Shown: positions 8,991 through 17,418, counted from the stretch's first letter. The stretch: DNA of 55,256 bases from Dysgonamonadaceae bacterium (GCA_031272205.1 JAISUH010000043.1:1-55256), one strand, 5' to 3'. Made by a program: numbers and translations. Notes: generated by a model not told the origin, from the sequence alone.

Positions 8991-9009
8991 GTAATAAGGA
9001 GATATCAAA

Positions 9010-12000
9010 ATGGATAAGATTATGATAAAGAAAATAATACATACAGTGATGGCCTCGGTGGCGCTGACGGCATGGCTCGTTTCTTGCTCCACCGACGAAT
9101 GGCAGGGAGGACTGAGCCCCGCCGATGCACCCGAAGGTTATGTAGCCCTGCGCTTCAATGCCGCTTTCCCGGCTATGCAAGAGGTCGTTACCCGTGCTGT
9201 TGACCCCGACGGAGCCGGCGTACAGGATATGACCCTCTTCTGTTTCGACGCCTACGGGCTGTTCATCACAAGAGTTGCAGCCACCCTCACACCCACAGAT
9301 GAACTTTCAGGCACCTTCGATGCCGAAGTGCCGGAGAATACCCGCACCATCCACTTCGTATCCAACCAGAACATGACGGAATTTCAGGAAGATAATTTCC
9401 GCAATAAGTCGGAACACGAAGTGATGGCCGTGTTGGAAGGTTCTCCCGGCCGCATGATCTACTGGGCGCGTTTTGCCTGTAATCCGGCCAATACTACCGA
9501 TAACATCAAAGTGCAGATGGCTGCTGCCGGCAACTCAATAGAGATGATACGCAACCACGCCCGAATCTCCATCGATAATCCGACGAATACTTGGCTCGTA
9601 GTAACCGGCTATGTGGCGTATAACACCAACGCTTTCGGCACGGTGGCGCCCTACCACCCCGTCAATGGCTTTAATTTTGTATGGCCGAGCAACAGCGATC
9701 CTTTTGTTACACTTGCGCGGAACGACGCCAAGCTGAGCGATATTACCGATGTGGTGGATGTCAGCACTTCCCAATACGTTTACGAAAGCGAGAACCGCTC
9801 CGAAGATCCGGTCAGCGTCATTTTGCGCGGACACCTTCCGGGAGATCCCACCGAGAAGTATTACCGTGTGCTGATCCTCGATCAGGATGGCGAACAACTG
9901 CTTATCCGCCGCAACCACCATTACAAATTGCACATTGCAGGCACCCTCTCTTACGGACAGAATACCTTTGCCGAAGCAACGGTCGCCGCCGCAACAAATA
10001 ACGTGTGGATCTCCATATCCGACGATGTGAACGAGGTTGAAGATCAGAACTACATCCTGACCGTCGAGAAAACAGCCTACGTACTCGACGAAAGTTTTGC
10101 AGGCGATACCTACACGATCCATTACACCCTGACAGGTAAAGGAGGAACAACCGTACAGTTGTCCGATAAACCGGATGTTACATGGATAGACAACAATGTG
10201 GCCAGTCAGGTGCTGACCAACAACTTCAGCGTAGTAGGCGGAGTGGGGGAAGGAACAATTTACATCACCCTTCTTTCGATGGGCAGCAACGAACAGCTGT
10301 CGGGGACGCTGCTTGTGAAGAAAGGAAAATTGCAACGCAAAATCAAGGTGATCACCATCAAGGAGCAATCTTTTGAGCCGGCATGGGTGAGCACGCAGGT
10401 GTACGGATACATTAACCCGTCCAATCCTACTGTTAATCGTTCGCACGTAACCTTGGTGTTTACCGTTCCCGAAACCTGTCCCGAAGCTTTGTTCCCCATG
10501 CAGGTGCTTATCTCGGTCAACAACTTGGATGTACGCAATGCATCGGGTATGAAGCTGAGCGTGATTCGCGAAGGCGACGAAGGCTATGGCGACCCCAACG
10601 GCATCGGTTACAAATACGTCTATACCGTCGAGAAACCCGGCGTGCAGCGCGTCTATTTCGAGAACATCCTCGACCAAGCAAATGGATACTCCGATCAGGT
10701 AAAGATCGAGGCGGAATACTTCGAGAGTTTGACGCGAACCTTCACCTTCTCGACAGACCAGAAATCCATCACCGTGGAGGGTTTGAGCTATATGAGCGGC
10801 AGTTCGACTCCGAACTACGCCGACGACGAAAACATCTACTATCTGATGGTTCCGCAAAAGCAACATGCCAATATCGGGTTCGACCTGCAATTGACGAATA
10901 ACGGCGTCGATTTCAATCCCACGGCTCACGACGAATTTCTCCTTTTCACACAGTACTTGGACTATTCGGCGGGGGGAGACTGCACGTTCTATCCCATCGA
11001 ATCGAGCGCATGGTGGCCGGTGAATAATCCCGAGGGCGGACGCATGCTGATGTTCCAGCCCAACAGCCTTACTCCGACGAATACGGGTCAATACGCCGTC
11101 AATATGTACACCACCCGCGCGAAGAGCGAAGAGGTGCTGAGGGTTGCCTCCAACCTGCCGTCATATCCTCCGGTTCTTGCCGCCAATGGGTCGGGAGGTT
11201 TGTATGACGGGAACTCCTACCGCAGTTTCATTTTCGAAATCATCAACTATAACCCCTTCCGTTTTGCGGCTCGTGTGAATGGTTCCGGAAGCGACACCTC
11301 AGGCGATCAGGCCGAAGCGGTAACACCGCTGACCTGGACGTATGAACCGGACAGACCGGTAACTATCGAGATCGACGTAACCAGTTTCCAAGCGACGGAC
11401 GGCAACTCGGTCGATCCTTTCGGTCAGGAGTTTGAGATTTATATCGACGCTCCCATGCTGCAAATCGATGCAAGCCGTTTGGCAGCCTGCAATATCAACG
11501 CCACAAAGTTGAAAGCGCATCCCACAATTGCCGGACGCTTTATCTATACGGTCGATGCTAACAGGGCGACCGAACGCATATTTGGCACCGGCGTTGCGCT
11601 GCTCACTGACGCTTCGGGCGCCAACCAAATCGGCGAACGCAAGACCTTGCCTTTCATAAACAACAGTATCGTAAGCGCGGGCAATATTGTGATCTCTTCC
11701 AACGAAGAACAGGTGGTGTTCTTCAGCAAGACATTCGCCGTAAGCAACCAATCCATTACCGGTACACTGCAATACAGAGACGCAAGCAGTGTGTTGCATG
11801 ATGTGCCGCTAAATGCTTTCGTATCCTTTGAGCGTGAGCTTAACGGCACCCGTATCGGTTCTATAGCCATGTCCTCCGGTGGACAATACGAATTGCGCCT
11901 TCGCAAGGAATATACCTTCAACTGGTACACCGATCCGATAGTGGTGGAATACAGTGATCAGGGTATCGTTTATACAGCTCGATACGCAAATTTGGCAACC

Positions 12001-12033
12001 CTGTTCGCCAATCCCAATATCGAACTCGATTGA
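9010..12033 (+). CDS. Large fimbrial tip protein (DUF4906-like)
   Basis: The 1007-residue lipoprotein has lipobox cysteine C26 (WLVSC) and a candidate Arg cleavage site at T61-R62/A63. The N-terminal 340 residues follow the fimbrillin plan; the remainder is a series of beta-sandwich-like segments typical of large tip subunits annotated DUF4906. An alternative ATG at 9022 would also leave an intact signal peptide. It is the largest protein of the operon and the last fimbrillin, which fits a distal adhesin that would be present in few copies. Its TGA stop overlaps the ATG of the thioredoxin-like gene, so the two are translationally linked. Confidence 0.7.
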   Translation: MDKIMIKKIIHTVMASVALTAWLVSCSTDEWQGGLSPADAPEGYVALRFNAAFPAMQEVVTRAVDPDGAGVQDMTLFCFDAYGLFITRVAATLTPTDELSGTFDAEVPENTRTIHFVSNQNMTEFQEDNFRNKSEHEVMAVLEGSPGRMIYWARFACNPANTTDNIKVQMAAAGNSIEMIRNHARISIDNPTNTWLVVTGYVAYNTNAFGTVAPYHPVNGFNFVWPSNSDPFVTLARNDAKLSDITDVVDVSTSQYVYESENRSEDPVSVILRGHLPGDPTEKYYRVLILDQDGEQLLIRRNHHYKLHIAGTLSYGQNTFAEATVAAATNNVWISISDDVNEVEDQNYILTVEKTAYVLDESFAGDTYTIHYTLTGKGGTTVQLSDKPDVTWIDNNVASQVLTNNFSVVGGVGEGTIYITLLSMGSNEQLSGTLLVKKGKLQRKIKVITIKEQSFEPAWVSTQVYGYINPSNPTVNRSHVTLVFTVPETCPEALFPMQVLISVNNLDVRNASGMKLSVIREGDEGYGDPNGIGYKYVYTVEKPGVQRVYFENILDQANGYSDQVKIEAEYFESLTRTFTFSTDQKSITVEGLSYMSGSSTPNYADDENIYYLMVPQKQHANIGFDLQLTNNGVDFNPTAHDEFLLFTQYLDYSAGGDCTFYPIESSAWWPVNNPEGGRMLMFQPNSLTPTNTGQYAVNMYTTRAKSEEVLRVASNLPSYPPVLAANGSGGLYDGNSYRSFIFEIINYNPFRFAARVNGSGSDTSGDQAEAVTPLTWTYEPDRPVTIEIDVTSFQATDGNSVDPFGQEFEIYIDAPMLQIDASRLAACNINATKLKAHPTIAGRFIYTVDANRATERIFGTGVALLTDASGANQIGERKTLPFINNSIVSAGNIVISSNEEQVVFFSKTFAVSNQSITGTLQYRDASSVLHDVPLNAFVSFERELNGTRIGSIAMSSGGQYELRLRKEYTFNWYTDPIVVEYSDQGIVYTARYANLATLFANPNIELD

Positions 12034-12953
12034 TGGGTGGCAACATAAGAATAAGCCTCTCAAGGCTGCATCGTATTTTCTTTATCTGTCTCGTCGGTAT
12101 GGGGTTTGCATGGCATTCGCAAGCCCAAAACCAAGAGACAGAGCCCAACTTTCGGTTGCCTGATGTGCCCGATGCACTGACGGCGCCGGAAGAACGGGCT
12201 GCATATCTTGCCCTGCATTATTGGGATCACTTCAACTTTGGAGATACGTCCCTTATAACGATGCCGGAAATTACCGAACAGGCCTTTGTCGATTTTATCA
12301 GCATCCTCCCTTACACCGAAAAGGCGGCGTCTGCCGTAGATACCCTTATTCGTCGCGCTTCGGTCGAAAAAGAGATGCTGAAACACTTCATCTCGCTGAG
12401 CGACAAATACCTCTACGAACCGCTTTCTCCTATACACGATGAGGACATGCTTATCCTGTTTCTGCGTGCACAGCTCGCCAATCCCGCTGTGGATGAGGCA
12501 GAAAGAGCGCCTTGCCGTTACCGCTTGGAGATGGCCTTGAAGAATCGTCCGGGCGATATCGCGTCCGATTTTGTTGTGCGCTGCCGTGACCATCGGCAAA
12601 GAAAACTTTCCAAAATTGAGGCCGACCTCCTGTTGCTCTACTTCTACGACCCCGATTGTGAGACTTGTCGGCGCGTCAAGGAACAACTCTCGGCTTCCTC
12701 AGTCATCAACGGAACAATGGACAGTGGTCAGTTGCGATTGTTCTCCGTCTGTATCGAAGGAAAAACGCCCGCATGGGATAACGCCTCTTTCCCCGCCCGA
12801 TGGATCGACGGCTGCGACGAAAAACTAAGGATTATCCGCGAGCAGCTGTACGACTTTAAAATGATGCCGACACTTTATTTGCTCGATCGGGAGAAACGGG
12901 TCATCCTCAAAGAAACCTCTGTCGAACAGATAGAGGAATGGCTTCGGAAATAG
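12033..12953 (+). CDS. Thioredoxin-fold protein, DUF5106-like N-terminus
   Basis: The start is taken as ATG 12033, overlapping the upstream stop by one base; a TTG at 12030 is also in frame. The product of 306 residues has a signal peptide (about 10-32, ending SQAQ), a helical domain resembling DUF5106 (about 40-185) and a C-terminal thioredoxin-like domain (about 195-306). The active-site-like CxxC is CETC at residues 209-212, after YFYDPD, and the MMPTLYLLD segment carries the cis-Pro seen in thioredoxins. A periplasmic thiol:disulfide role is likely. Translational linkage to the tip gene suggests a dedicated role in fimbrial protein folding, which is inference. Confidence 0.75.
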   Translation: MGGNIRISLSRLHRIFFICLVGMGFAWHSQAQNQETEPNFRLPDVPDALTAPEERAAYLALHYWDHFNFGDTSLITMPEITEQAFVDFISILPYTEKAASAVDTLIRRASVEKEMLKHFISLSDKYLYEPLSPIHDEDMLILFLRAQLANPAVDEAERAPCRYRLEMALKNRPGDIASDFVVRCRDHRQRKLSKIEADLLLLYFYDPDCETCRRVKEQLSASSVINGTMDSGQLRLFSVCIEGKTPAWDNASFPARWIDGCDEKLRIIREQLYDFKMMPTLYLLDREKRVILKETSVEQIEEWLRK

Positions 12954-12958
12954 CCTTC

Positions 12959-13507
12959 TATCCCCGTCAAGGGGATACATTCAATAGAAAACAGCGCTCT
13001 CACTCCAATGCAACCCCGTACGGGGTTGAACGGCATTTATACGCTTGCTTTCTATGGATATGGATGGCCTGTGGCCAAGAACCCCTTATTTCCTCGAAAT
13101 TCCCTTAGTAGCCCAAGGCCACACACCACCGCTCAGCTTATTTTCCTGATAAATAAGGGAATAATGGAGAAAATGGGGGGGCAAATTCGTGGCTACTAAG
13201 GGTTGAGAATTGAGAATTGAGAGTTAAGAGTTAAGAGTGGGGAATTGGTAGTTGGTAGTTTATAGTTCTTAGTTTTTAGTTCTTCGGGGTGAAGTGTCGT
13301 CCCTCGGCGGGACATTTGGGTGGTGAGGGATGTTCTGTCCGTAAGCTGAAGCATACGGTTAATAAAATGGCGTCCCGTCAGGGACTTGTATGGTATTTTG
13401 TAGAGACGTAGCACGCTACGTCTCTACGATTAGCAATGCCGTATCAGTATGGCTTTCAGTGTTTTCGCATTTTAAACTTGTTAGGCCTCGAAGACCTAAC
13501 AGGTTTT
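12959..13507. repeat. Patch of REP-like palindromes with repeat copy 2
   Basis: This 550-base gap holds no convincing gene. From left to right I see TATCCCC-GTCAA-GGGGATA (12959-12977, directly after the fimbrial operon stop and perhaps its terminator); the perfect palindrome AACCCCGTACGGGGTT (about 13012-13027); the second copy of the window-start repeat (13136-13205); a degenerate AG-rich tandem of 'gagaattgagagttaag' type (13203-13285); two GTCCC-N4/5-GGGAC hairpins (about 13300-13315 and 13370-13385); the near-perfect 28-bp palindrome around 13401-13428; and a 12-bp-stem palindrome TTGTTAGG/CCTAACAG (13475-13507). Confidence 0.75.
13475..13507 (-). terminator. Palindrome downstream of the 125-residue membrane protein gene
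   Basis: AAACTTGTTAGG and CCTAACAGGTTT form a 12-bp stem with one G-T pair around a 9-nt loop. It lies 30 bases after the stop of the reverse-strand gene at 13538. No U-tract follows on that strand, so termination is possible but unproven. It may be a dispersed repeat in its own right. Confidence 0.4.
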
Positions 13508-13537
13508 CGAAAAGAGCTATTTTCTTTTTGACCTGTT

Positions 13538-13915
13538 TTACATGTTCTTGGTTTTACATATTATATTCACACATACCAAATAGAGCAGGGATGATAGACA
13601 TGATGAAAATAAAGATATCTCCCTATCAAAAGCAGCCTGCATTCCGTATTTGAAGAATATCAAAAAAATCCAGAACCCAACAGTATTAAAACAAAAAAAT
13701 ACCAGTCCCCTAAACCGTGCAGCCTTATCTTTCGTTTTTGTAAAAAAGGGCGATAATACAAAAAGAAGTATTGGATCAAGGATCAACAACGGGGCTACGA
13801 ACAACCAATACTTCTTATATTTTTGGGGCGTTTTGTATATTAAATACAATCCCCAAATATAAAATATGATCATGAGGATTAAAAAACCCATCAGCGAGAA
13901 ACCTATATCATCCAT
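13538..13915 (-). CDS. Small membrane protein of unknown function
   Basis: The product of 125 residues is very hydrophobic, with about four membrane segments (residues near 8-28, 40-60, 70-90 and 100-118). Lysine-rich loops lie between them (for example KTPQKYKKY). I do not recognise a family. The gene has a well-formed promoter, TTTG-N19-TAATATTG, ending about 30 bases before the ATG. The same promoter block, 49 bases with five differences, precedes the small gene at 14176-14370. This supports both as real genes under shared control. Confidence 0.6.
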   Translation of the reverse strand: MDDIGFSLMGFLILMIIFYIWGLYLIYKTPQKYKKYWLFVAPLLILDPILLFVLSPFFTKTKDKAARFRGLVFFCFNTVGFWIFLIFFKYGMQAAFDREISLFSSCLSSLLYLVCVNIICKTKNM

Positions 13916-13944
13916 AAATTCTATGTATTAGTTAATTTTTACTG

Positions 13945-13975
13945 CAATATTACACATAATTTTTTGATTGGCAAA
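13945..13975 (-). promoter_or_regulatory. Promoter of the 125-residue membrane protein gene
   Basis: On the reverse strand TTTG (13972-13975) is followed by 19 bases and then TAATATTG (13945-13952), one mismatch from the consensus. It lies inside repeat block 13944-13992, which is duplicated at 14419-14467. Confidence 0.65.
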
Positions 13976-14135
13976 CGGAAATGGGAGTTTTTTTAATTAT
14001 TATCTGTTTCCCTGTTACTGCGCGATTGTATCGCGTAACAATTTCGGAAAAGAGATTTTTGACACAAAGACACAAAGGCGATAATCAACATTGAGTTTCA
14101 CAAAGGATACACGCAGAGACACAGCATGGCATCTA

Positions 14136-14167
14136 AAAAACGGGTCACAAATACTGCACCCGTTTTT
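14136..14167 (-). terminator. Intrinsic terminator after the 64-residue gene
   Basis: AAAAACGGGT (14136-14145) and ACCCGTTTTT (14158-14167) form a perfect 10-bp stem around a 12-nt loop. On the reverse strand it is followed by a U-rich run, and it begins 9 bases after the stop of the gene at 14176. It could work in both directions. Between 13993 and 14135 I see only dispersed-repeat remnants ('acacaaagacacaaagg' type) and no gene. Confidence 0.75.
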
Positions 14168-14175
14168 ATACAGAG

Positions 14176-14370
14176 CTAATTCTTTTTGGCTATTAAAAAT
14201 AAACAGATAGCCGAAACGCAAATCAAGATTATTTTTGTATAAATGGCATCAATGAATCCATCTGACTTTAATCCGAAAATAACAAACGGAATCAGAGCAC
14301 CACAAAGCAGGACAAAAATAAACAGGACATATTTTTTCTTTATCTTCATTTTTTTATACACTCCAATCAT
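14176..14370 (-). CDS. Small membrane protein of unknown function
   Basis: The product has 64 residues from the ATG at 14370, or 57 from the ATG at 14349 (MKIKKKYVLF). It has two membrane segments and a charged N-terminus, and ends in AKKN. I do not recognise a family. It has its own promoter-like block upstream and a textbook terminator directly downstream. Together these make it a real transcription unit even though the coding signal of so short a frame is weak. The shared promoter links it to the 125-residue membrane protein gene. Confidence 0.6.
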   Translation of the reverse strand: MIGVYKKMKIKKKYVLFIFVLLCGALIPFVIFGLKSDGFIDAIYTKIILICVSAICLFLIAKKN

Positions 14371-14419
14371 GGGATGTTATCCTTATTTTTATCAATTTTA
14401 TTTCATCAGGTTTGATTTG

Positions 14420-14450
14420 CAATATTATGCATAATTTTTTGATTGGCCAG
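14420..14450 (-). promoter_or_regulatory. Promoter of the 64-residue membrane protein gene
   Basis: On the reverse strand CTGG (14447-14450) is followed by 19 bases and TAATATTG (14420-14427). It is the second copy of the block at 13945-13975, with a weaker -33 box. Confidence 0.55.
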
Positions 14451-14503
14451 CGGAGATGGGAGTTTTTGTTTGACAAAATCATTCGAAACTCCGTAAAAAT
14501 GCC

Positions 14504-14511
14504 TATCTTTG
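14504..14511 (+). promoter_or_regulatory. Promoter -7 box of the DEAD-box helicase gene
   Basis: TATCTTTG followed by C is a perfect TAnnTTTG match, 22 bases before the start codon, so the mRNA leader would be short. The -33 region (ATTC near 14481) is poor. Confidence 0.6.
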
Positions 14512-14533
14512 CACAAATTCGTTCATCAAATTT

Positions 14534-15856
14534 ATGTTATTTACCCAACTTCCGCTTTGCGACGCCCTGCTCGAAGGTTTGCAAGCGATGAATTTCACCG
14601 AGACGACTCCCGTACAGGAGCAAGCGATCCCCGTCATTCTGGCTAAAAAAGATGTGATTGCCTGCGCCCAAACCGGCACGGGAAAAACAGCCGCTTTCCT
14701 GCTCCCCCTGCTAAATAATTTATATACGGAAGCCCACGAGGAGAACAAGATAAACGCTATTGTGATGGCTCCCACGCGCGAACTGGCACAGCAAATCGAC
14801 CAGCAAATGGAAGGTTTTTCTTATTTCACCCCCTTTTCGTCTGTTGCGGTATATGGGGGTAACGACGGTGATGCTTGGGATGTGCAAAAACGCGGGCTGC
14901 TCAACGGATCCGATGTTGTTGTGGCTACTCCGGGACGGATGTTGTCGCACATCAACCTCTACGATATCGATTTTTCGGGCGTCAAATATTTCATTTTAGA
15001 CGAGGCCGACCGGATGCTCGACATGGGTTTTTACGACGACATCATGAAAATCGAAAAACTCTTGCCGAAAGACCGCCAGACCATTATGTTTTCGGCAACC
15101 ATGCCTCCCAAGATTCAAACCTTGGCCAAAACCATTCTCCGAAATCCCGAAGAAATCAGCATTGCTATTTCGCGGCCGCCCGATTCAATCCTGCAATCGG
15201 CATACATCTGCCACGAGGCGCAAAAAATAAAAATCGTAGAAGAGCTTTTCAGAGATAAAGAACCGAAAAAGGTTATCCTGTTCTCCGGTTCGAAATTGAA
15301 AGTGAAAGAAATCTCTAAAACGCTGAAAAGAATGGGCTTGTCCACCGGTGAGATGCACTCCGACTTGGATCAGGCTCAACGCGATTTTGTGATGCACGAG
15401 TTCCGCAACGAAAGAATCGGTATCTTGGTGGCAACCGATATTGTGTCGCGCGGAATTGATATCGACGATATTCCCTTAATCATCAACTTCGACGTGCCTT
15501 ACGATGCCGAAGATTACGTTCACCGCATCGGGCGCACGGCTCGTGCGGGGGATTCCGGCATGGCCATCACATTGGTTGGCGAGGACGAACAATACCGTTT
15601 CGGTCAAATCGAAAATTTCCTGCAAAAAGAAATCTATAAAATCCCCTTGCCCGCAGAGTTGGGCGAAGCTCCTGCTTATAACCCCTCGGTAAATCGGCGG
15701 AGGAATAGCGGTGGAAACCGCAACAAAAGTCGGAATTTTAAGTCGAAAGGGACAGCCCACAAAGGACGCAACCCTTCTGCGGAATTCCGTCCGCACCACT
15801 CCAACAGAAGGAGAAATCAGCGCAATAACCCCAACAACAACGCCAAAAAAGATTAG
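14534..15856 (+). CDS. DEAD-box ATP-dependent RNA helicase (RhlE-like)
   Basis: The 440-residue enzyme unwinds short RNA duplexes, probably in ribosome assembly and RNA decay. The motifs appear in order: the Q motif near TTPVQEQAIP (residues 25-33), Walker A AQTGTGKT (45-52), PTRELAQQ (80-87), TPGR (132-135), DEAD (156-159), SAT (187-189), and later TDIVSRGIDI and HRIGRTAR. The last 70 residues are rich in Arg, Asn, Gly and Lys, as in the RNA-binding tails of RhlE-type helicases. It is a single gene with its own promoter; the next gene begins 94 bases downstream with a separate promoter. Confidence 0.95.
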   Translation: MLFTQLPLCDALLEGLQAMNFTETTPVQEQAIPVILAKKDVIACAQTGTGKTAAFLLPLLNNLYTEAHEENKINAIVMAPTRELAQQIDQQMEGFSYFTPFSSVAVYGGNDGDAWDVQKRGLLNGSDVVVATPGRMLSHINLYDIDFSGVKYFILDEADRMLDMGFYDDIMKIEKLLPKDRQTIMFSATMPPKIQTLAKTILRNPEEISIAISRPPDSILQSAYICHEAQKIKIVEELFRDKEPKKVILFSGSKLKVKEISKTLKRMGLSTGEMHSDLDQAQRDFVMHEFRNERIGILVATDIVSRGIDIDDIPLIINFDVPYDAEDYVHRIGRTARAGDSGMAITLVGEDEQYRFGQIENFLQKEIYKIPLPAELGEAPAYNPSVNRRRNSGGNRNKSRNFKSKGTAHKGRNPSAEFRPHHSNRRRNQRNNPNNNAKKD

Positions 15857-15917
15857 AAAAAGCGCTTTTCGATACAAAAAATAGTGTTTTCTGCGTCGCG
15901 GAAATCGTAAAATTAGT

Positions 15918-15925
15918 TATTTTTG
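15918..15925 (+). promoter_or_regulatory. Promoter -7 box of the acyltransferase gene
   Basis: TATTTTTG matches TAnnTTTG exactly, 25 bases before the ATG. No clear TTTG box is seen 19 bases upstream. Confidence 0.5.
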
Positions 15926-15950
15926 TGCTGCACAAATAAATCGGATTTTC

Positions 15951-16691
15951 ATGCAGTACGTCAAAAATACGCTTTTATTCCTGTATCAGTGGCTCATATT
16001 TGTCCCTGTTTTTGTGCTGTTGACGCTTCTCACGGCCATTACCGTAATGATCCTGTCGCCCCTTTTCGGGAACAAAATATGGGGCTATCATCCTCCGAAA
16101 TGGTGGTCGAAACTAACCTGTTGGCTCGCGTTGTGTCGCGTGAAAAGAAAAATTAAGGGGCGGTTGAATCCCAATCAGTCCTACGTTTTCATTGGAAATC
16201 ACCAGGGGGCTTTCGATATTTTTTTGGTCTATGGCTTTCTCAATCAAAACATCAAATGGGTGCAGAAGCAGAGTTTGCGAAAAATCCCTTTCGTAGGGAA
16301 GGCGAGTGAAATCGCGGGGCATGTGTTTGTGGACAATTCGAGCGTGGCGGCACGGAAAAGAACCATCGAAAAAGCCGAAAAAGAAGTCTCGGACGGCGTT
16401 TCAATTATGATGTTCCCCGAAGGATCGCGCAGCAAAAACGGGAAATTGGATAAATTCAAACGCGGCGCCTACCTGATCGCCCTCGATATGAAACTGCCGA
16501 TTGTCCCGCTCACCCTAAACGGCCCCTTCGACGTATTGAATGTCCACTCTTTCCTGATTCATCCGGGAAAATTGGAATTGGTCGTTCACGAACCGATTCC
16601 TACCGACGGACTGACCGAAAAAGACATCCCTGCTTTGATGGAGCAAACAAAAGAAACCATTCACTCCGCATTGTGGGATAAATACAAATGA
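15951..16691 (+). CDS. 1-acyl-sn-glycerol-3-phosphate acyltransferase (PlsC family)
   Basis: The 246-residue membrane enzyme adds the second acyl chain in phosphatidic acid synthesis at the inner membrane. A hydrophobic N-terminus (about residues 8-36) is followed by the HX4D catalytic motif NHQGAFD (83-89; H84, D89) and the substrate motif FPEGSR (155-160). A later PIVPLTL segment is also typical. Length is normal for the family. The stop lies only 6 bases from the stop of the convergent reverse gene at 16698. Confidence 0.93.
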   Translation: MQYVKNTLLFLYQWLIFVPVFVLLTLLTAITVMILSPLFGNKIWGYHPPKWWSKLTCWLALCRVKRKIKGRLNPNQSYVFIGNHQGAFDIFLVYGFLNQNIKWVQKQSLRKIPFVGKASEIAGHVFVDNSSVAARKRTIEKAEKEVSDGVSIMMFPEGSRSKNGKLDKFKRGAYLIALDMKLPIVPLTLNGPFDVLNVHSFLIHPGKLELVVHEPIPTDGLTEKDIPALMEQTKETIHSALWDKYK

Positions 16692-16697
16692 ATGGGC

Positions 16698-17345
16698 TTA
16701 CCATTTGAAGCCGCCTCCGATATTTAAGCCTGTTTGTGCCAGAAGATCCGATTTTCTCGCATAGTCCTTTTGATAAAGCGGGTCTAACAAATTCCATTGC
16801 ATCATTGGACTCAACGCAAAGAAAAGCCCCGATTTGAGGGTATATTCCCATCCTGCATTGACGTTCAACCCGATACCCCATGAGTAACCATTGTTCGGAT
16901 GATAATTTGCATCTATGCCGCCTCCGATGACGAACTCGCCAACAGGCAATTTCAATAAATGATATTTCAGGTGCAAAGGAACTGAAAATACGCTAAGGGC
17001 ATCGCTGCAATCGGAACTGCTGGCGTTCCAATCATAATTATAGGTATAATCATACCGATTCAACGTAACAACAATTCCTGTGCAGAAATCCGTTTTATGG
17101 CCAATCCTGTAAGCGTAGTCAACGGCTATTCCAATGTAATCCTTCCCCCGATAATTTTTTGCATACCCATCATAACTTGTTCCGACAAAATTGTCTTCCC
17201 TTGAAAGATTCGCCTTACCGAAAGTAAAATGCACTCCCAGGGTATATTTGTGATCTTCCTGTGAATATCCCAAAAAAACGCAACAAACTGACAATAACAC
17301 TGTTATTGCTGTTTTTTTTATCCTGAAAAATGGATGATTTGTCAT
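16698..17345 (-). CDS. Outer membrane beta-barrel protein, porin-like family
   Basis: The start is placed at ATG 17345, which gives a clean signal peptide (TAITVLLSVCCVFLGYSQ); the frame is open 14 codons further upstream. The 215-residue product shows alternating aromatic and polar residues, Gly/Tyr-rich turns and a final strand ending GLNIGGGFKW, the usual pattern of small Bacteroidota outer membrane barrels. The substrate or function is not recognisable. It lies 73 bases after the S41 peptidase gene and may be the last gene of that transcript. A TTTCTTTG element at 17375-17382 could give it a promoter of its own. Confidence 0.75.
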   Translation of the reverse strand: MTNHPFFRIKKTAITVLLSVCCVFLGYSQEDHKYTLGVHFTFGKANLSREDNFVGTSYDGYAKNYRGKDYIGIAVDYAYRIGHKTDFCTGIVVTLNRYDYTYNYDWNASSSDCSDALSVFSVPLHLKYHLLKLPVGEFVIGGGIDANYHPNNGYSWGIGLNVNAGWEYTLKSGLFFALSPMMQWNLLDPLYQKDYARKSDLLAQTGLNIGGGFKW

Positions 17346-17418
17346 AGTCTTTATAGTTTTTGCCTGATTCTTTGCAAAGAAAATCACTTTTTAGTGAAAA
17401 AAAAAAAATGCCCGTTAA

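Noticed and set aside
9535-11091. 518-codon reverse open frame opposite the large tip gene
   Set aside because: It lies wholly inside a real fimbrial lipoprotein gene, and its translation is Cys/His/Arg-rich with no recognisable domain.
12030-12032. TTG start for the thioredoxin-like gene
   Set aside because: The ATG directly after it overlaps the upstream stop and is the simpler start; the protein differs by one residue.
14015-14221. 68-codon reverse frame between the two small membrane genes
   Set aside because: It overlaps the terminator at 14136-14167 and dispersed-repeat remnants, and has no coding character.
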